This document shows, piece after piece, positions 41,550 through 49,801 of a stretch of DNA of 64,000 bases. Below the pieces are notes generated by a model. That model was not told the origin of the DNA and made no database searches. It worked only from the letters and a program-made list of their open reading frames with translations. Numbering within the stretch: position 1 is the first letter of the stretch; each line of letters starts with the position of its first letter. Both the position numbers and the translations under genes were made by a program. Source of the stretch: Bog-532 sp963732345 (GTDB taxonomy: Bacteria; Actinomycetota; Actinomycetes; Streptosporangiales; Streptosporangiaceae); contig CAVSZI010000019.1 of NCBI GenBank assembly GCA_963732345.1, positions 62,001 to 126,000 on the forward strand, read 5' to 3'.

Positions 41550-41918
41550 GTGATCCAGCAGGAGTCGCGGCTCAAGGTCGCCGACAACACGGGTGCCAAG
41601 GAGATTCTGTGCATCCGTGTGCTCGGCGGTTCGGGCCGGCGATACGCGGGCATCGGCGACGTCATCGTGGCTACCGTGAAGGACGCGCTTCCCGGTGCCG
41701 GCGTGAAGAAGGGCGACGTTGTTAAGGCGGTGGTGGTGCGCACCCGTAAGGAGCGCCGCCGCGGTGACGGCTCCTATATCCGCTTCGATGAGAACGCCGC
41801 GGTCCTGATCAGGGACGGCGGGGACCCCCGCGGTACCCGAATCTTCGGCCCGGTCGGCCGCGAGCTGCGCGAGAAGCGGTTCATGCGGATCATCTCGCTC
41901 GCGCCGGAGGTGCTCTAG
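41550..41918 (+). CDS. rplN: 50S ribosomal protein L14
   Basis: A 122-residue L14 (MIQQESRLKVADNTGAKEIL, IGDVIVATVKDALPGAGVKK, GDVVKAVVVRTRKERRRGDG). GTG start. Its TAG overlaps the rplX GTG by one base. The C-terminus is intact (LREKRFMRIISLAPEVL). Confidence 0.97.
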   Translation: MIQQESRLKVADNTGAKEILCIRVLGGSGRRYAGIGDVIVATVKDALPGAGVKKGDVVKAVVVRTRKERRRGDGSYIRFDENAAVLIRDGGDPRGTRIFGPVGRELREKRFMRIISLAPEVL

Positions 41919-42235
41919 TGAAGATCAAGAAGGGCGATCACGTGATCGTCGTGGCGGGCCGTGACCGCGGTCGTGAGGGCACGGTCATCGCCGCCTACCC
42001 CGAGCGACAGCGGGTGCTGGTCCAGGGCGTGAACATGGTGAAGAAGAACACCAAGGTCACCCAGGGCATCCGAGGCGCCAAGCAGGGCGGCATCGTCCAC
42101 GCCGAAGCGCCGATTCACGTGAGCAACGTGCAGATCGCCGACCCGGACACGAAGAAGCCGGCCCGCGTCGGCCACCGCGTCGACGAGGACGGCAAGAAGG
42201 TCCGGGTTGCCCGGCCGAGCGGTAAGGACATCTGA
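41918..42235 (+). CDS. rplX: 50S ribosomal protein L24
   Basis: A 105-residue L24 with an N-terminal KOW motif (KKGDHVIVVAGRDRGREGTV) and VKKNTKVTQGIRGAKQGGIV. It initiates 50S assembly. The stop overlaps the ATG of rplE by one base. Confidence 0.97.
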   Translation: MKIKKGDHVIVVAGRDRGREGTVIAAYPERQRVLVQGVNMVKKNTKVTQGIRGAKQGGIVHAEAPIHVSNVQIADPDTKKPARVGHRVDEDGKKVRVARPSGKDI

Positions 42236-42828
42236 TGCCAGCAGCGACACGAGAGGCGACCACAGCGGCCCCGCCCGCGTCGGCCGTGCCACGCCTCAAG
42301 GAGCGCTACCTCAGCGAGATCGCGCCGGGACTCCGTGAGGAGTTCGGGTACGGCAACGTCATGCAGGTACCCGGTCTGGCCAAGATCGTGGTCAACATGG
42401 GCGTCGGTGAGGCGGCCCGCGACGCCAAGCTGATCGAGGGCGCGGTCCGTGACCTTTCCCTCATCACCGGGCAGAAGCCGGCCGTGGCCCGGGCGAAGAA
42501 GTCCATCGCCCAGTTCAAGCTGCGCGAGGGCATGCCGATCGGGGCGCACGTGACCCTCCGGGGCACCCGGATGTGGGAGTTCGCCGACCGGCTGCTCACG
42601 ATCGCACTGCCGCGGATCCGCGACTTCCGCGGCCTGTCGCCCCGTCAGTTCGACGGCCGCGGCAACTATACGTTCGGCCTGACTGAGCAGCTGATGTTCC
42701 ACGAGATCGACCCGGACCGGGTAGACCGGCAGCGGGGAATGGACATCACCTTCGTCACGACCGCGACCAACGACGATGAGGGCCGCTCGCTGCTGCGGCG
42801 CCTCGGTTTCCCCTTCAGGGAGGGTTGA
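42235..42828 (+). CDS. rplE: 50S ribosomal protein L5
   Basis: A 197-residue L5 with a short Ala/Thr-rich N-terminal extension before VPRLKERYLSEIAPGLREEF. Core text: VPGLAKIVVNMGVGEAARDA, GQKPAVARAKKSIAQFKLRE, RGLSPRQFDGRGNYTFGLTE. It binds 5S rRNA and the P-site tRNA. Confidence 0.97.
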   Translation: MPAATREATTAAPPASAVPRLKERYLSEIAPGLREEFGYGNVMQVPGLAKIVVNMGVGEAARDAKLIEGAVRDLSLITGQKPAVARAKKSIAQFKLREGMPIGAHVTLRGTRMWEFADRLLTIALPRIRDFRGLSPRQFDGRGNYTFGLTEQLMFHEIDPDRVDRQRGMDITFVTTATNDDEGRSLLRRLGFPFREG

Positions 42829-42830
42829 TA

Positions 42831-43016
42831 GTGGCGAAGAAGGCGCTGGTCGTCAAGGCCAACCGGAAGCCGAAGTTTGCCGTGCGCGCGTACACGCGCT
42901 GCACGCGCTGCGGGCGGCCGCGTGCCGTGTACCGCAAGTTCGGCCTCTGCCGCATTTGCTTCCGCTCGATGGCGCACCGCGGTGAGCTGCCGGGCATCAC
43001 GAAGTCCAGCTGGTAA
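42831..43016 (+). CDS. rpsN: 30S ribosomal protein S14, zinc-binding type
   Basis: A 61-residue type Z S14 with CTRCGRP and CRIC forming the zinc site, plus GLCRICFRSMAHRGELPGIT. GTG 42831 is three bases after rplE. It is the short zinc-dependent paralogue expected inside the spc operon. A longer zinc-free copy would be encoded elsewhere, if present. Confidence 0.96.
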   Translation: MAKKALVVKANRKPKFAVRAYTRCTRCGRPRAVYRKFGLCRICFRSMAHRGELPGITKSSW

Positions 43017-43091
43017 TCCAGGGGTGGCCGCCGTGCCTCGGCGGCCACCGATGAGCAAATAAGACCGACCCTGGATGCGCACCGCGCATCC
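43016..43091 (+). promoter_or_regulatory. Structured spacer between rpsN and rpsH with competing hairpins
   Basis: A perfect 11-bp hairpin GGTGGCCGCCG/CGGCGGCCACC (43023-43033 and 43039-43049) can be enclosed by ATCCAGGG (43016-43023) pairing with CCCTGGAT (43069-43076). The same GGAT is also the start of an alternative hairpin GGATGCGC/GCGCATCC (43073-43091), so the two long-range pairings exclude each other. The 157-base gap is unusually long for this operon. The function is unknown, and attenuation or S8 feedback is possible. Confidence 0.5.
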
Positions 43092-43173
43092 ACCGACCAC
43101 ACCGCAGGTCCGCACCGCCTGGGCAGGCAGCCCCGGCGGGGACGGAAACCACGGTGAGGAGGGCCATCAGGCC

Positions 43174-43572
43174 ATGACGATGACCGACCCGATCGCAGAC
43201 ATGCTGACCCGTCTGCGCAACGCGAACGCCGCGTACCACGACACGGCGGCCATGCCGTATTCCAAGATCAAGTCCCACATCGCCGAGATCCTCCAGCAGG
43301 AGGGATACATCGCCGGCTGGTCGGTGGAGAGCGCCGAGGTGGGCAGGAAGCTCGTGGTCAGCCTCAAGTACGGCAACTCGCGTGAGCGCTCGATCGCCGG
43401 CATTAAGCGGGTGTCCAAGCCGGGCCTGCGGGTGTACGCGAAGAAGGACAACCTGCCGAGGGTCCTGGGCGGTCTGGGCGTCGCGATTATCTCGACCTCC
43501 AACGGCCTGATGACCGACAAGCAGGCCAACAAGCGCGGCGTGGGCGGGGAAGTCCTCGCCTACGTCTGGTAA
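43174..43572 (+). CDS. rpsH: 30S ribosomal protein S8
   Basis: A 132-residue S8 (TDPIADMLTRLRNANAAYHD, RVYAKKDNLPRVLGGLGVAI, ISTSNGLMTDKQANKRGVGG). S8 is the usual translational repressor of the spc operon. ATG 43174 follows GGTGAGGAGGGCC. ATG 43180 is an alternative. Confidence 0.97.
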   Translation: MTMTDPIADMLTRLRNANAAYHDTAAMPYSKIKSHIAEILQQEGYIAGWSVESAEVGRKLVVSLKYGNSRERSIAGIKRVSKPGLRVYAKKDNLPRVLGGLGVAIISTSNGLMTDKQANKRGVGGEVLAYVW

Positions 43573-43586
43573 GAGGGGAGGCGGCT

Positions 43587-44123
43587 ATGTCAAGGATCGG
43601 ACGGCTCCCCATCACGGTGCCCGGTGGCGTCGACGTCGCCATCGACGGGCGGGACGTGACCGTCAAGGGGCCCAAGGGGACGCTGCAGTACACCGTGCCC
43701 GAGCCGCTGATGGTGGTTCGCGACGACGGCACCATCAAGGTCACCCGGCCCAGCGACGAGGGCACTGTCCGTGCGCTGCACGGCCTGTCCCGCACGCTGA
43801 TCGCCAACATGGTGACGGGTGTCACCGACGGCTACCGCAAGACGCTGGAGATCGTCGGAGTCGGGTACCGCGTGCAGGCCCGGGGGCAGAACCTGGAGTT
43901 CTCGCTCGGCTACAGCCATCCGGTGACCGTGACGCCCCCCGAGGGCATCACCTTCCGCGTCGAGGCGCCCACCCGGTTCGTCGTCGAGGGCATCGATAAG
44001 CAGCAGGTGGGCGAGATCGCGGCGCAGATCCACAAGCTGCGCAAGCCTGACCCGTACAAGGGCAAGGGCGTGCGGTACCAGGGCGAGCAGATTCGCCGCA
44101 AGGTCGGGAAGGCTGGGAAGTAG
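43587..44123 (+). CDS. rplF: 50S ribosomal protein L6
   Basis: A 178-residue L6 with two repeated domains (MSRIGRLPITVPGGVDVAID, VKGPKGTLQYTVPEPL, EIVGVGYRVQARGQNLEFSL) and the C-terminal RKPDPYKGKGVRYQGEQIRR. It is next to the sarcin-ricin loop. The rplR ATG follows the stop codon by two bases. Confidence 0.97.
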   Translation: MSRIGRLPITVPGGVDVAIDGRDVTVKGPKGTLQYTVPEPLMVVRDDGTIKVTRPSDEGTVRALHGLSRTLIANMVTGVTDGYRKTLEIVGVGYRVQARGQNLEFSLGYSHPVTVTPPEGITFRVEAPTRFVVEGIDKQQVGEIAAQIHKLRKPDPYKGKGVRYQGEQIRRKVGKAGK

Positions 44124-44125
44124 CG

Positions 44126-44524
44126 ATGGCTAGCACGAAGACCAGGTCGCGTGCGCGCAGCGGGCGGCGGCTGAGCGCCCGCGCCGCCTCGCAGGCCAAG
44201 CGGCATCTGCGGGTGCGCAAGAAGGTCACCGGCAGCCCGCAGCGGCCCCGGCTGGTCGTTAACCGGTCCGCGCGGCACATGTTCGCGCAGATCGTCGACG
44301 ACACCGCAGGCCGTACGCTGGCGTCCGCGTCCTCGCTGGACGCGGACATCCGCGGCGGCAGCGGAGACAAGACGGCCAGGGCCCGCCAGGTCGGCGAACT
44401 GCTGGCCCGCCGGGCGGCCGGGGCAGGCATCACTGCCGTGGTGTTCGACCGGGGTGGCTACGCCTACCACGGCCGGCTGGCGGCGCTCGCCGATGCCGCC
44501 CGGGAAGGCGGGCTCGATTTCTGA
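44126..44524 (+). CDS. rplR: 50S ribosomal protein L18
   Basis: A 132-residue L18 with a basic Ser/Arg/Ala-rich N-terminus, then KRHLRVRKKVTGSPQRPRLV and NRSARHMFAQIVDD, ending in REGGLDF. It binds 5S rRNA. The following gap to rpsE (166 bases) contains a repeat cassette. Confidence 0.97.
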   Translation: MASTKTRSRARSGRRLSARAASQAKRHLRVRKKVTGSPQRPRLVVNRSARHMFAQIVDDTAGRTLASASSLDADIRGGSGDKTARARQVGELLARRAAGAGITAVVFDRGGYAYHGRLAALADAAREGGLDF

Positions 44525-44534
44525 TGGCCTGCGA

Positions 44535-44636
44535 ACGTTATTCAAAACTGGCTGGCGAACCCGGGCCTCTTGGCCCGGGTGAGCGGCCAGTGCAGGTGTC
44601 TGTGGCAGAAAGCCCAGCGGGTTCTTTGAATAACGT
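44535..44636 (+). repeat. Repeat cassette between rplR and rpsE: 12-bp terminal inverted repeats around module A
   Basis: ACGTTATTCAAA (44535-44546) is the exact reverse complement of TTTGAATAACGT (44625-44636). Module A starts on the next base (44547-44591): outer arms ACTGGCT/GGCCAGT, inner ACCCGGGCC/GGCCCGGGT, with GC-GA opposite GA-GC. A 33-base linker precedes the right terminus. Compared with the cassette at 38791, four of the 12 terminal base pairs differ and all four changes are compensated. Confidence 0.85.
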
Positions 44637-44690
44637 GAGCTTTCTAATTCGACACTGCGTGTACGCAATACCTGAGATGAGGAAAAACTA

Positions 44691-45287
44691 ATGCCAGGAG
44701 CTCCGCGGCGCGGATCCGGCGGCGAGCGGCGTGAACGCCGTGACGACCGACGCGGAGGCGGGGCCGACAAGTCGCCGGCCTACCTCGAGCGTGTGGTCAC
44801 CATCAACCGGGTGGCCAAGGTGGTCAAGGGTGGCCGCCGGTTCAGCTTTACCGCGCTCGTCGTGGTGGGCGACGCCAACGGTATGGTCGGCGTCGGATAC
44901 GGCAAGGCCAAGGAGGTGCCCGCGGCGATCGCCAAGGGCGTCGAGGAGGCCAAGAAGCACTTCTTCCGGGTGCCGCGCATCGCCGGCACCATCCCGCACA
45001 CGGTGCAGGGCGAAGACGCGGCCGGTGTCGTGCTGCTCAAGCCGGCCAGCCCGGGAACCGGCGTCATCGCCGGCGGCCCGGTGCGTGCCGTGCTCGAGTG
45101 CGCGGGTATCCATGACGTGCTCTCCCGCTCGCTCGGCTCCTCCAATCCGATCAACGTCGTTCACGCGACGGTGGCCGCGCTGAAGGGCCTGAGCCGGCCG
45201 GAGGAGATCGCGGCCAAGCGCGGTCTGCCCATCGAGGACGTCGCTCCGGCGGCGATGCTCCGGGCCCGCGCGGCCGCGGCCAGCTAG
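44691..45287 (+). CDS. rpsE: 30S ribosomal protein S5
   Basis: A 198-residue S5 with a Gly/Arg/Asp-rich N-terminal extension, then LERVVTINRVAKVVKGGRRF, MVGVGYGKAKEVPAAIAKGV and LEC-GIHDVLSRSLGSSNPIN in the C-terminal half. It guards mRNA entry and decoding accuracy. ATG 44691 follows TGAGGAAAAACTA. Confidence 0.96.
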   Translation: MPGAPRRGSGGERRERRDDRRGGGADKSPAYLERVVTINRVAKVVKGGRRFSFTALVVVGDANGMVGVGYGKAKEVPAAIAKGVEEAKKHFFRVPRIAGTIPHTVQGEDAAGVVLLKPASPGTGVIAGGPVRAVLECAGIHDVLSRSLGSSNPINVVHATVAALKGLSRPEEIAAKRGLPIEDVAPAAMLRARAAAAS

Positions 45288-45301
45288 GCGGGAGCGGCAC
45301 C

Positions 45302-45484
45302 ATGGCACAGTTGAAGGTCACCCAGATCAAGTCAGAGATCGGTGGCACGCGGCCGCAGCGTGACTCGCTGCGCTCGCTCGGCCTGAAGCGGATCGGGCAG
45401 GTTGTCATCAAGCCGGACAAGCCCGAGTTCCGCGGCATGATCCAGGCCGTACGCCACCTGGTAAGCGTAGAGGAGGTGGACTGA
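45302..45484 (+). CDS. rpmD: 50S ribosomal protein L30
   Basis: A 60-residue L30 (LKVTQIKSEIGGTRPQRDSL, RSLGLKRIGQ). ATG 45302 follows GGCGGGAGCGGCACC. rplO begins one base after the stop codon. Confidence 0.96.
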   Translation: MAQLKVTQIKSEIGGTRPQRDSLRSLGLKRIGQVVIKPDKPEFRGMIQAVRHLVSVEEVD

Positions 45485-45485
45485 T

Positions 45486-46040
45486 ATGCCACCCAGGGCA
45501 GAGAAGGCGCCAGAGACGGCGCAGGGCGCGCCGGAGGCCACCGGTAAGCCCGGGAGCGCCGGTGAGCCCGTGGCGGAGCCCGCCGCTCCTTCGGGCCGTG
45601 GCCTGAAGCTTCACCACCTCCGGCCGGCGCCTGGGGCGCGGACCGCGAAGACCCGGGTCGGCCGGGGTGAGGCCTCGAAGGGTAAAACCGCGGGACGCGG
45701 CACCAAGGGAACCAGGGCGCGGAACACGATGCGCCTCGGCTTCGAGGGCGGTCAGATGCCGCTGTACCGGCGCGTGCCGAAGCTCAAGGGCTTCTCCAAC
45801 GCCGGTTTCGGCACCACCTTCCAGGTGGTGAACACGGGCCGCCTCGCCGAGCTGTACCCGGCCGGCGGCGACGTGACCCCGGACGACCTCGTGGCCAAGG
45901 GCGCCATCCGTAAGGGCGAGCGTGTCAAGGTGCTGGCCGACGGCGAGATCTCGGTCGCCCTGCGGGTGAGCGCGCACGCGTTCTCCGCGACCGCCCGGGA
46001 GCGGATCGTCGGCGCGGGCGGCTCCGTCGCGGAGCTGTGA
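45486..46040 (+). CDS. rplO: 50S ribosomal protein L15
   Basis: A 184-residue L15 with an N-terminal Ala/Pro/Glu-rich extension of about 38 residues before the conserved GLKLHHLRPAPGARTAKTRV. Core GRGTKGTRARNTMRLGFEGG and QMPLYRRVPKLKGFSN follow. The C-terminal domain is normal. It is the last ribosomal gene before secY. Confidence 0.95.
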   Translation: MPPRAEKAPETAQGAPEATGKPGSAGEPVAEPAAPSGRGLKLHHLRPAPGARTAKTRVGRGEASKGKTAGRGTKGTRARNTMRLGFEGGQMPLYRRVPKLKGFSNAGFGTTFQVVNTGRLAELYPAGGDVTPDDLVAKGAIRKGERVKVLADGEISVALRVSAHAFSATARERIVGAGGSVAEL

Positions 46041-46064
46041 GCGACTGACCCTTTCGCCTTAGTG

Positions 46065-46104
46065 ATGGCCGGAGCGCCCGCCCGACGGCGGGCGCTCCGG
46101 CCAT
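46065..46104 (+). terminator. Perfect 18-bp hairpin between rplO and secY
   Basis: ATGGCCGGAGCGCCCGCC (46065-46082) pairs along its whole length with GGCGGGCGCTCCGGCCAT (46087-46104) around CGAC. It is very stable and has no T run. It may terminate part of the spc transcript so that secY-adk-map are expressed at a lower level. Confidence 0.7.
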
Positions 46105-46190
46105 CTGGAGAAGACAATGCCGGAACTGCCGGGTAGGATACGGAAGCCGCACGGCTGGGAGACATTGATCAATCGAACCGAGGACTGCGC

Positions 46191-47504
46191 ATGCTGACCG
46201 CGTTCCTCCGCGCCTTCCGGACGCCAGACCTGCGCAAGAAGCTGCTCTTCACGATCGGCATCATCGCGCTGTTCCGGTTCGGGGCCGCGGTGCCGACCCC
46301 CGGCATCTCCGAGAAGGCCATCACCACCTGTGCCGGGATCGAGGCCAGCAACGGCGCCGCGCAGGGTGTCTACCAGCTCATCAACCTGCTGAGCGGCAAC
46401 GCGCTGCTGCGGATGTCGGTCTTCGCGCTCGGCATCATGCCGTACATCACCGCCAGCATCATCCTCCAGCTGCTCACCGTGGTCATCCCGCGGCTCGAGG
46501 CGCTGAAGCAGGAGGGCCAGTCGGGCACGGCCAAGATCACGCAGTACACCCGGTACCTCACCATCGGGCTGGGCGTGCTGCAATCCACCGGCTACGTGGA
46601 GCTGGCCCGGTCCGGCCGCCTGTACCCGAACTGCAACACCCCCCTGATCCCCAACGCGTCGGTCTTCACGATCGCCACCATGGTGATCACCATGGTGTCC
46701 GGCACCGCCGTCATCATGTGGATGGGTGAGCTGATCACCGACCGTGGCGTCGGCAACGGCATGTCGATCCTCATCTTCACCCAGGTCATCGCGGTCATCC
46801 CCGGCGGCCTGCTGGAGATCTACCGCACCAAGTCGGCGTTCGTCACCGGGATCACCGTGATCGTGCTGATCGCGATCGTCGCGTTCATCGTGTTCATGGA
46901 GCAGGCCCAGCGGCGGATCCCTGTGCAGTACGCCAAGCGCATGGTCGGGCGGCGCATGTACGGCGGGACGTCCACCTACATCCCGCTGAAGGTCAACCAG
47001 GCGGGTGTCATCCCGGTCATCTTCGCCTCGTCCCTGCTGTACATCCCGCAGCTGGCGGCGTCGCTGTTCGGGAACCAGACCAAGCCGCAGGGCTGGGTGG
47101 CGTGGATCGACCGCTACGTGGCCTCGACGGACTCGGCGTTCTACATGCTCGCCTTCTTCGTGCTGATCATCGGCTTCACGTACTTCTACGTGTCGATCAC
47201 CTTCAACCCGACCGAAGTCGCCGACAACATGAAGAAGTACGGCGGCTTCATTCCCGGTATCCGGCCCGGCCGGCCCACCGCCGAGTACCTGAACTACGTG
47301 CTCACGCGCCTTACCGCGCCGGGCTCGGTGTATCTCGCGGTGATCGGCCTGATCCCGATGGTGGCGTTCGCGCTGATGAACGTGAGCAACGAGATACCGT
47401 TTGGCGGCACGAGCCTGCTGATTATGGTCGGTGTCGGCCTGGATACGGTGAAGCAGATCGAGAGCCAGTTGCAGCAGCGCAACTATGAGGGTTTCCTCCG
47501 ATAG
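46191..47504 (+). CDS. secY: Preprotein translocase subunit SecY
   Basis: A 437-residue SecY with ten predicted membrane helices. Text: MLTAFLRAFRTPDLRKKLLF, the plug/early helix PTPGISEKAI, VFALGIMPYITASIILQLLT, GRRMYGGTSTYIPLKVNQAG and the cytosolic loop KKYGGFIPGIRPGRPTAEYL. It forms the Sec channel with SecE. Its TAG overlaps the GTG of adk by one base. Confidence 0.97.
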   Translation: MLTAFLRAFRTPDLRKKLLFTIGIIALFRFGAAVPTPGISEKAITTCAGIEASNGAAQGVYQLINLLSGNALLRMSVFALGIMPYITASIILQLLTVVIPRLEALKQEGQSGTAKITQYTRYLTIGLGVLQSTGYVELARSGRLYPNCNTPLIPNASVFTIATMVITMVSGTAVIMWMGELITDRGVGNGMSILIFTQVIAVIPGGLLEIYRTKSAFVTGITVIVLIAIVAFIVFMEQAQRRIPVQYAKRMVGRRMYGGTSTYIPLKVNQAGVIPVIFASSLLYIPQLAASLFGNQTKPQGWVAWIDRYVASTDSAFYMLAFFVLIIGFTYFYVSITFNPTEVADNMKKYGGFIPGIRPGRPTAEYLNYVLTRLTAPGSVYLAVIGLIPMVAFALMNVSNEIPFGGTSLLIMVGVGLDTVKQIESQLQQRNYEGFLR

Positions 47505-48157
47505 TGCGCATCGTCCTCGTTGGGCCCCCCGGAGCGGGCAAGGGGACACAGGCCCAATTCATAGCCTCACACCTGGCGATCCCGAAAATATCGACAGGTG
47601 ACATCTTCCGGCACAACGTCACCAACGGAACACCGCTGGGCCGTCAGGCGAAGCAGTACATGGACCGCGGCGACCTGGTGCCGGACGAAGTCACCATCGC
47701 CATGGTCCGTGACCGGCTGGGAGAGGACGACGCGCAGGCCGGGTTCCTGCTGGACGGGTTCCCGCGGAACGTGCCGCAGGCCGAGACGCTGAAGAAGCTG
47801 CTGACCGACTGGGGTACCCGGCTCACCGTGGTCCTCGAGCTGGTCGTGGACGAGGACGAGGTGGTCCGCCGGCTGTCCGGCCGCCGGACGTGCCGCCGGT
47901 GCGAGCGTGTCTGGCACATCCTTTTCGACCCGCCCACCCGGGACGGGATCTGCGACGCCTGCGGCGGCGAGCTCTTCCAGCGCGACGACGACCGCGAGGA
48001 GACGGTGCGGCACCGCCTCGAGGTCTACACCAAGCAGACCGCGCCCCTGGTCGCCTACTACGCCGACGAGGGAATCCTGATCGGGATCGACGCGACCGGA
48101 CCGGTCGAGGAGATCACCGAGCGGGCACTGGCCGGGCTGCGGCCCTTCGCCCGCTGA
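47504..48157 (+). CDS. adk: Adenylate kinase
   Basis: A 217-residue long-type adenylate kinase: P-loop VLVGPPGAGKGTQAQFIAS (residues 3-21), AMP site ISTGDIFRHNV, and DGFPRNVPQAETL. The lid domain has zinc-type Cys pairs (CRRC and CDAC). It interconverts ATP, ADP and AMP. Coupling to secY is the usual arrangement. Confidence 0.97.
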   Translation: MRIVLVGPPGAGKGTQAQFIASHLAIPKISTGDIFRHNVTNGTPLGRQAKQYMDRGDLVPDEVTIAMVRDRLGEDDAQAGFLLDGFPRNVPQAETLKKLLTDWGTRLTVVLELVVDEDEVVRRLSGRRTCRRCERVWHILFDPPTRDGICDACGGELFQRDDDREETVRHRLEVYTKQTAPLVAYYADEGILIGIDATGPVEEITERALAGLRPFAR

Positions 48158-48186
48158 CACGCGCACGAACGAGATGGGGGACGCGG

Positions 48187-49047
48187 ATGCGGGCGAAGTC
48201 GGGGATAGAGATCAAGACCCCTGAGCAGATTCTGTCCATGCGCAAAGCGGGCCTGGTCGTGGCGCGCACCCTGGAGGTGCTCCGTGCGGCGGTCAGGCCC
48301 GGCATCAGCACCGCCGACCTGGACGAGCTGGCCGAACGCGGGATCCGGGGGGCCGGTGCCACCGCCTCGTTCAAGGGCTATCACGGGTACCCGGCGTCGA
48401 TCTGCACGTCGGTCAATGAGGTCATCGTGCACGGCATCCCCCGCCCGGACACGGTGCTGCGCGAGGGCGACATCATCTCCATCGACTGCGGTGCCATCGT
48501 CGACGGCTGGCACGGGGACGCGGCTCTCACCGTCGGCGTGGGCGAGATCGCCCCCGAGCTGACCCGGCTGCTCGAGGTGTGCGAGACCGCGCTGTGGCGG
48601 GGCCTCGCGCAGGCGCGGACCGGCCACCGGCTCACCGACATATCCCACGCCGTGGAGGCGTCCGTACGGGGCGCGGGACCGTACGGGATCATCGAGGAGT
48701 ACGTCGGGCACGGCATCGGCAGCGCTATGCACATGGAACCGCCGGTGCCGAACTATGGCCGGCCGGGCCGTGGCCCGCGGCTGGCCGAGGGCATGGCCGT
48801 CGCCGTCGAGCCAATGATCGTCCTCGGCCGCGCCGAGACCGAGGTCCTGGACGACGAGTGGACCGTCGTCAGCGCCGACGGGAGCCGCGCGGCCCACTTT
48901 GAGCACACCGTTGCGATCACCCCGGACGGCCCCTGGGTGCTGACCGCGCAGGACGGCGGCGCGGCCGGATTCTCGGCCATTGGGCAGCCCGTAGTTGCCC
49001 GGAGGGCACCTGAGGATGCACTCTCAGAAGAGAGGCTCCGCCGCTAG
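48187..49047 (+). CDS. map: Methionine aminopeptidase, type I
   Basis: ATG 48187 gives 286 residues. Metal ligands: two Asp in IDCGAIVDGWHGDAALTVG, His in EEYVGHGIGSAMHMEP, Glu in AVAVEPMIVLG and Glu in AHFEHTVAIT. The conserved substrate-binding SVNEVIVHGIP is present. It removes initiator Met from nascent proteins. A short C-terminal extension after WVLTAQDGG is Ala/Arg-rich. It lies 29 bases after adk. Confidence 0.95.
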   Translation: MRAKSGIEIKTPEQILSMRKAGLVVARTLEVLRAAVRPGISTADLDELAERGIRGAGATASFKGYHGYPASICTSVNEVIVHGIPRPDTVLREGDIISIDCGAIVDGWHGDAALTVGVGEIAPELTRLLEVCETALWRGLAQARTGHRLTDISHAVEASVRGAGPYGIIEEYVGHGIGSAMHMEPPVPNYGRPGRGPRLAEGMAVAVEPMIVLGRAETEVLDDEWTVVSADGSRAAHFEHTVAITPDGPWVLTAQDGGAAGFSAIGQPVVARRAPEDALSEERLRR

Positions 49048-49092
49048 CAGGGCCGCCACCTGCCCCCGGGACGATGGGTGAGGAGGATGTTG

Positions 49093-49368
49093 GTGCCGTC
49101 GGAATCACAGATCCGTGCCTCGGACGCCGACCGGGATCACGCCGCCTCGCTGCTGCAGGAGCACCACGCCGCCGGGCGGCTGACCGCGGAGGAATTCGCC
49201 GAACGGATGGAGGCAGCGCTGCGCGCCCGGACCCTCGGCGAGCTCGATGAGCTGCTCGCCGATCTGCCGCACGTCGACCTGCGCCGGTATTCCCTCCCGG
49301 ATGCCTCGCTGCACCGCCCGCCCGCGCAAGGTCTCCTCCCGGCGGACTGGCCCGGTCGGCGGCTGTGA
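49093..49368 (+). CDS. DUF1707 domain protein
   Basis: A 91-residue protein starting at GTG 49093 after GAGGAGG (in-frame alternatives exist at 49078 and 49087). It carries the DUF1707/SHOCT-like helical motif: IRASDADRDHAASLLQEHHA, AGRLTAEEFAERMEAALRAR, TLGELDELLADLP. The family is widespread in actinobacteria, usually at the N-terminus of small membrane proteins, and its function is unknown. Here no membrane segment follows. A 41-base imperfect tandem duplication starts at the stop codon. Confidence 0.8.
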   Translation: MPSESQIRASDADRDHAASLLQEHHAAGRLTAEEFAERMEAALRARTLGELDELLADLPHVDLRRYSLPDASLHRPPAQGLLPADWPGRRL

Positions 49369-49441
49369 GACCGGGTTTCGGCGGCCGTCCCGCCCGGCGG
49401 CAACCGTGAGACCGGGCCCCGGCCGCGTCCCGCCCGGCCGC
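49365..49441 (+). repeat. Imperfect tandem duplication at the end of the DUF1707 gene
   Basis: GTGAGACCGGG followed by a CCGTCCCGCCCGG-type segment occurs at 49365 and again at 49406 (period 41 bases, several substitutions). The first copy spans the DUF1707 stop codon. Confidence 0.6.
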
Positions 49442-49801
49442 GGGCATAAAACGGGGGCCGCGTCGCTTATAGTCCCGCCGGAAGGGCACTCTGAGCCGGC
49501 GGCCACCGTGCTGCCGGGCCCGTACGCTGGCGCGGATCCGGGTGAACTGCTGAGTTCGCATTGGTGCCGCGTATCGCGTAAGCTCGCTCACGGCTTGTGG
49601 GCTGTTCTTCTCGCGTAGCCTTACCGCGAAGCAACGTCTGCTCGGCCGTACCGATCCTGTCGAGGCGGATTCCGCCCCGGACGGGCCCGGCGAGGTGGAG
49701 GCCTCTGCCCCGTACCTGGCCGGGTGCCCACTCAGGATACGTAGCAATGCGACGCCGTGCGCCATGCGCGCGGCCGAGCCGGATAGCGAAACGCGGAGGA
49801 C
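49442..49801. other. Intergenic region upstream of infA
   Basis: The gap between the DUF1707 gene and infA holds no protein-like frame. It should contain the infA operon promoter. A TTATAGT box near 49472 and a TTGTGG/TAGCCT pair near 49595-49617 are weak candidates. GGAGGAC precedes the infA start. Confidence 0.35.
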
